Positions 60,326 to 64,000 of a stretch of DNA of 64,000 nt are shown here, piece by piece. The stretch is taken from assembly GCA_040365065.1 (NCBI GenBank), contig BAABNI010000001.1:124001-188000 (forward strand), read 5' to 3'. Each line of letters starts with the position of its first letter. Within the stretch, counting starts at the first letter, position 1. The position numbers and the translations under genes are program-made. The DNA is from Pelagadaptatus aseana (lineage in GTDB: Bacteria > Pseudomonadota > Gammaproteobacteria > Pseudomonadales > Cellvibrionaceae). A model generated the notes under the pieces. That model made no database searches and was not told where the DNA came from. It worked only from the letters and a program-made list of their open reading frames with translations.

Positions 60326-61474
60326 TTAACGAAGCTCCCTGCGGCGAGTGTTATTAATGGCTTCACGACGCAACTGGTCGGTTACGCGGTTACTGATTTC
60401 ACGTACCACATCCGGTGAAATCTGCTGCGTAGCCATGGGGGCAGAAGAAGAGTTCACAATCTTGTCCAGCGGCAGGTAAAGCATATTATTGCCACCTTCC
60501 ACGTCGATCATCACCTTGGAACTGTTGGCCATCACGTTTTGAACCGCATCCAGATACAGGCGATCACGGGTAACCTGCGGCGCCTTCTTGTACTCGGTCA
60601 GCAATTGCTCAAAGCGTTTTGCCTCACCTTCGGCCTGGGCCACCACCTGCTCACGGTAGGCACTGGCCTCTTCGATCACACGTTGAGCCTTACCACGGGC
60701 TTCAGGGATGATGCCGTTGGCGTAGGCCTCAGCCTCATTCTTCAGGCGCTCTTCATCTTCCCGCGCCTTGTTCACGTCATCGAACGCCGCTTGTACTTCG
60801 CGAGGCGGGTTGGTGTCTTCCACGTTGGCGGTTTCGACCTGAATACCGGTCTGATAGCCATTAAGGTAATCCTGCAGACGGGTCTGAACTTCCTGTGCCA
60901 GCAATTCACGACCTTCGGTCAGCACTTCGTGCATGGTGGTTGAACCCACCACATGACGCAGCGCACTCTCGGTGGCCTGAGTCAGACTGCGCTCCGGATC
61001 ACGCACCTGCAGTACAAAGTCCGAGGCGTCATTGATGCGGTACTGAACCGACATATTGACCTCAAGGATGTTCAAATCCTCGGTCAGCATCAGGCCACGG
61101 GAGCTGTGCAACCGCACCCGGGTGACATTGACTTTGGTGACCGAATCGATCAGCGGTGGATTCCAGTGCAGACCGGGGCCCACGGTTTCCTTGTAAACGC
61201 CCAGACGCAACACCACACCACGCTCCTGTTCGTTCAACTGGTAAATGCCCATCAGGAAATAGGCCACGATCACAACCACGGCGACCAGACCAATGGAGGC
61301 ACCACTGAAACCGGAACCACCAGAGCCACCCCCGGAGGAATTACCACCGAAAATGCCGTTGATTTTGTCCTGCAGCTTCTTCAGGGCTTCATCCAGGTCA
61401 GGCGGGCCATCGTTATTGCCACCCTTGCCCCCCCAGGGATCCTGATTGTTTCCACCAGGCTCATTCCAGGCCAT
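60326..61474 (-). CDS. hflK: Protease modulator HflK
   Basis: 382 residues. Gly/Asn-rich N-terminus (MAWNEPGGNNQDPWGGKGGN), TM about 80-100 (IGLVAVVVIVAYFLMGIYQL), SPFH domain with ERGVVLRLGVYKETVGPGLH, and helical region with ARGKAQRVIEEASAYREQVV. Partner of HflC around FtsH. Second gene of hflX-hflK-hflC, with a repeat element between it and hflX. Confidence 0.97.
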   Translation of the reverse strand: MAWNEPGGNNQDPWGGKGGNNDGPPDLDEALKKLQDKINGIFGGNSSGGGSGGSGFSGASIGLVAVVVIVAYFLMGIYQLNEQERGVVLRLGVYKETVGPGLHWNPPLIDSVTKVNVTRVRLHSSRGLMLTEDLNILEVNMSVQYRINDASDFVLQVRDPERSLTQATESALRHVVGSTTMHEVLTEGRELLAQEVQTRLQDYLNGYQTGIQVETANVEDTNPPREVQAAFDDVNKAREDEERLKNEAEAYANGIIPEARGKAQRVIEEASAYREQVVAQAEGEAKRFEQLLTEYKKAPQVTRDRLYLDAVQNVMANSSKVMIDVEGGNNMLYLPLDKIVNSSSAPMATQQISPDVVREISNRVTDQLRREAINNTRRRELR

Positions 61475-61593
61475 AGTCTATCTCCGTTGATATTATTAAT
61501 TTTTCACGCCAATCGGTCAGGACCAGCAAAGAGTCGATTCTAGCAAAGCCACTGCGTTTGCACACAGAGGCTTACAATAATTTATTTGCAGAG

Positions 61594-61661
61594 GCCATCC
61601 CGAACACATGTTAAGGATCTCCCCTGAAGAGATTCTTCCTCTCTTCGATCGTCACAATGAC
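61594..61661. repeat. Palindromic repeat element between hflX and hflK
   Basis: GCCATCCCGAACACATG, GGATCTCC, then GAGATTCTTCC and CACAATGAC, the same words as the elements at 13868 and 23862, in a degenerate copy. Confidence 0.55.
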
Positions 61662-61671
61662 ACAGGAAGAA

Positions 61672-63000
61672 TCATTCCCAGTCTTCTTTCCCGGCCAGAT
61701 TATCCATTACTTCTACCCAGTTTAATTGCTCCAGCGGAATCTGCTCATCACTGAGTATCTTTAATAACTCGGGGCGAGGAATCGCTAATTCAATGTGGCA
61801 GTCGCCATTATCCTGATAATTTTCCGAGACAATGGCGTTGGCCTGATACAATCTGGCGCGCAGGCGACTCTCGTGAGGCTGGATACACAACGTATTGTTG
61901 ATGCGATCCTCACCCAGAATCTCAGCCACGGCCTCAAACAACAGGTCAATGCCTGTTCCCGCCTGAGCCGACAGCCACACCGCCACCGGTTGACCAGTGT
62001 CATCGCGATCAATGCGCGGCACAAAGTCTTCGATCAGGTCGATCTTGTTGTAGATACGCAGTTGCGGCAAATCGGATGCACCGATTTCTTCCAGCACTTC
62101 CTCCACCTGTTCGATATTGCGAGCCCGCTCTTCGGCTGGCGCATCGATCACATGCAACAACAAGTCGGCATTGGACGCCTCTTCCAGGGTCGCGCGAAAG
62201 GCCTGAACCAGACGGTGAGGCAGATGACTGATAAAGCCCACAGTATCGGCCAGCACCGTGGTGCCTATCACCGGTAACTCGATGCGGCGCATGGTGGGAT
62301 CCAGCGTCGCAAACAATTGATTCTCGGCGTAGACGCCCGCCTCGGTGATGCAATTGAACAGGGTCGATTTACCGGCGTTGGTGTAGCCCACCAGCGATAC
62401 CGTGGGCACCGAAGCGCGCTGGCGCGAACGACGTCCCTGATCACGCTGTTTACGAACCTTGTCCAGACGTTTTTCAATCAGACTGATGCGTCCACGCAAC
62501 AAACGGCGGTCGGTTTCCAGCTGGGTCTCACCCGGCCCCCTCAGACCGATACCACCCTTCTGGCGCTCCAGATGGGTCCAGCCGCGAATCAGACGAGTCG
62601 ACATATGACGCAACTGCGCCAGTTCCACCTGCAACTTACCCTCGTGGGTGCGGGCGCGTTGGGCAAAGATATCCAGAATCAGTCCGGTGCGGTCCAGCAC
62701 CCGGCATTCCAATTCGGCCTCCAGATTGCGTTCCTGAGAGGGCGACAGATTGTGATTGAAGATAACCAGCTTGGCCTCGTGCAATTGCACGGCCTGCTTC
62801 AACTCTTCGAGCTTACCCGTACCAATAAACAGGCGGGCATTGGGAGTGGCGCGGCTGCCGGTAATAAATTCTACGGGGTCGCCACCGGCGGAGAGCACCA
62901 GCTCTTCAAATTCTCGGGGGTCATCGGGGTCGGTACTTTGAGGGAAGTCCAGATGCACCAGTACCGCCAGTTCACCAGATTCGGGACGTTCAAAAAACAA
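61672..63000 (-). CDS. hflX: GTPase HflX
   Basis: 442 residues if started at TTG 63000 (FFERPESGELAVLVHLD), the usual HflX N-terminus; an ATG at 63027 would add nine residues. N-terminal HflX domain about 1-180 (SPSQERNLEAELECRVLDRT, GGIGLRGPGETQLETDRRLL), then a GTPase domain: G1 GYTNAGKSTLFN, G3 DTVGFI, G4 NKID. A ribosome-splitting GTPase that acts on stalled 70S ribosomes under stress. It follows hfq, the usual order, and the C-terminus extends slightly past the GTPase fold. Confidence 0.95.
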   Translation of the reverse strand: MFFERPESGELAVLVHLDFPQSTDPDDPREFEELVLSAGGDPVEFITGSRATPNARLFIGTGKLEELKQAVQLHEAKLVIFNHNLSPSQERNLEAELECRVLDRTGLILDIFAQRARTHEGKLQVELAQLRHMSTRLIRGWTHLERQKGGIGLRGPGETQLETDRRLLRGRISLIEKRLDKVRKQRDQGRRSRQRASVPTVSLVGYTNAGKSTLFNCITEAGVYAENQLFATLDPTMRRIELPVIGTTVLADTVGFISHLPHRLVQAFRATLEEASNADLLLHVIDAPAEERARNIEQVEEVLEEIGASDLPQLRIYNKIDLIEDFVPRIDRDDTGQPVAVWLSAQAGTGIDLLFEAVAEILGEDRINNTLCIQPHESRLRARLYQANAIVSENYQDNGDCHIELAIPRPELLKILSDEQIPLEQLNWVEVMDNLAGKEDWE

Positions 63001-63141
63001 CTTTACACCAAGATAGCCCTGACACATTGGTCGCCCAGAGGGCGTCGGGCAATAGAATAAAAGAAGGAACAACGGCAGACGGCGTGTCTGCCTGAGCCAT
63101 CTGCCGCGCCCCAAAAGACGCGGCCGAGGTCAAGCCGTTTA

Positions 63142-63402
63142 TCAGGCTTCGCCCATCTCACCGCCGTCGGCGGCTTGCGGGTTCATCATTGGCACGCGAA
63201 CCGGGCGCGATGGCACAACGGTGGAAATGGCGTGCTTATAAACCATCTGGCTGACGGTATTTTTCAGCAATACCACAAACTGATCGAAAGACTCGACCTG
63301 ACCTTGCAGCTTGATGCCATTAACCAGATAGATGGAAACAGGGATACGCTCTTTGCGCAGAACGTTGAGGTAAGGGTCTTGCAGGCTATGTCCTTTTGAC
63401 AT
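63142..63402 (-). CDS. hfq: RNA chaperone Hfq
   Basis: 86 residues. Sm1 motif (VSIYLVNGIKLQGQVESFDQ) and Sm2 YKHAISTVVP, with an acidic/Pro tail (NPQAADGGEMGEA). Binds small RNAs and mRNAs; the candidate small RNA at 53221 would be a natural client. Good AGGAG site before ATG 63402. Confidence 0.99.
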   Translation of the reverse strand: MSKGHSLQDPYLNVLRKERIPVSIYLVNGIKLQGQVESFDQFVVLLKNTVSQMVYKHAISTVVPSRPVRVPMMNPQAADGGEMGEA

Positions 63403-63546
63403 AATTGTTCTCCTAAGAAGTCAAAGCACAACTCGTGCTATGGCGCCAAAAACCGGTATTGTTGTTCTCGCATCCGGCGGCGCTAGTAAATGTAACATAA
63501 CTGACAAATGCGCCCGAAACAGGCGCATGTGCATTATAGGACTAAT

Positions 63547-64000
63547 TCACCGGAAAAAGTTCAATAATTCATCAGCCATTGACACTTTTTTGCGAATCTT
63601 ACCGTCCTCAGAGTCAATATAGACGAAATTGGCGTTCTGCCACCCCCGCAACCAGGTAATTTGGCGCTTGGCCAACTGGCGGGTGGCGGCAATGCCTTTA
63701 TCCCGCATCTCCTCTCGGGAACATTGACCCGCCAAATATTCCCAGACCTGACGATACCCCACTGCGCGAATGGCCGGCAGATCCGGATTCAAGTCACCGC
63801 GAGCCATCAGGCCTTGCACTTCTTCAATAAAGCCATTGTCCAGCATCAGATCAAAGCGCTGTTCGATACGGGCGTGTAACACGCTGCGATCCCTCGGCAG
63901 CAGAGCCACCTGACGCACGTCATAATCCTGATTCAAGTGGTACTGTGATTGCTCTGCCCGCAACTGGGTCATGGTTTTGCCGCTGCTGCGATACACCTCC
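63547..64000 (-). CDS. miaA: tRNA dimethylallyltransferase, C-terminal part (5' end beyond window)
   Basis: The right edge cuts the gene; 150 codons of the C-terminal half remain. Visible are VYRSSGKTMTQL, VALLPRDRSVLHARIEQRFD, MLDNGFIEEVQGLM, AIRAVGYRQVWEYLAGQ and TRQLAKRQITWLRGW, all standard MiaA. Adds the dimethylallyl group to A37 of tRNAs reading UNN codons. Upstream of hfq in the usual order. No start codon in view, so the frame is open to 64000. Confidence 0.96.
   Translation of the reverse strand, partial: EVYRSSGKTMTQLRAEQSQYHLNQDYDVRQVALLPRDRSVLHARIEQRFDLMLDNGFIEEVQGLMARGDLNPDLPAIRAVGYRQVWEYLAGQCSREEMRDKGIAATRQLAKRQITWLRGWQNANFVYIDSEDGKIRKKVSMADELLNFFR

Noticed and set aside
1..64000. 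tRNA, rRNA, CRISPR arrays, prophage or IS transposase genes
   Set aside because: None recognised on either strand; the repeats seen are short palindromic intergenic elements only.

Overview
The window reads as a chromosomal segment of a free-living, aerobic gammaproteobacterium, most likely marine and close to the Cellvibrionales/Pseudomonadales. The main support is the conserved block miaA-hfq-hflX-hflK-hflC-DUF2065-hisZ-purA at the right end, a moderately GC-rich composition, several TonB-dependent receptors with Fur boxes, and AhpC/AhpF, Feo, RND and c-di-GMP genes. The assignment is inferred from gene content; no rRNA or tRNA is present to test it. Both edges cut genes: a sensor kinase on the left and miaA on the right.

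Layout. 1-5.4 kb (minus): a binding protein/sensor kinase pair in which the binding-protein gene is frameshifted in a 7-C run, then an ECF sigma factor operon with an anti-sigma-like membrane protein, a DUF3106 protein and an 11-residue-repeat/His-rich secreted protein. 5.5-8 kb: a complete AmmeMemoRadiSam set (amrS divergent from amrB-amrA). 8.1-13.9 kb: a PstS/OmpA fusion and an RND efflux adaptor-pump pair. 13.9-18.6 kb (minus): a biotinyl-carboxyltransferase fusion and a purine uptake/salvage operon (permease, phosphoribosyltransferase, Tsx-like porin). 18.7-23.4 kb: a solute-binding protein, pyruvate kinase and ahpF/ahpC, with palindromic repeat elements on both sides of ahpF. 23.6-28 kb: a small duplicated Cys/Tyr-rich protein, feoAB, a DUF3127 protein with an SSB-like tail, and an EAL phosphodiesterase. 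28.4-34.1 kb: three periplasmic redox proteins (cytochrome/beta-propeller, PQQ lipoprotein, quinohemoprotein). 34.3-40.4 kb: a Fur-box TonB receptor and an FbpABC-type ferric ABC transporter. 40.6-43.1 kb: two diguanylate cyclases.

43.1-53.6 kb is the most distinctive region. A divergent, apparently Fur-controlled heme-type locus joins a TonB-dependent receptor and a PepSY membrane protein (plus strand) to tonB-exbB-exbD, a second ExbB-like protein, a DUF2149 protein and a 1336-residue CobN-like protein (minus strand). The CobN-like protein has a signal peptide and a C-terminal membrane helix, so it is predicted to be periplasmic rather than a B12-pathway chelatase. It resembles the HmuS-type (CobN-like) chelatases of Bacteroidetes heme loci. 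DUF2149 carries an ExbD-like intramembrane Asp, so the chelatase may have its own proton motor. Just beyond the PepSY gene, the minus strand carries two tandem Fur-box promoters: one before a 50-codon reading frame, and one that would give a ~140-nt RNA ending in a strong U8 terminator, a candidate Fur-repressed, Hfq-type small RNA.

Taken together, three separate iron routes (Feo, Fbp-type ferric, heme-type) lie within 30 kb under likely common Fur control. The redox cluster and the peroxide-defence genes lie between or beside them.
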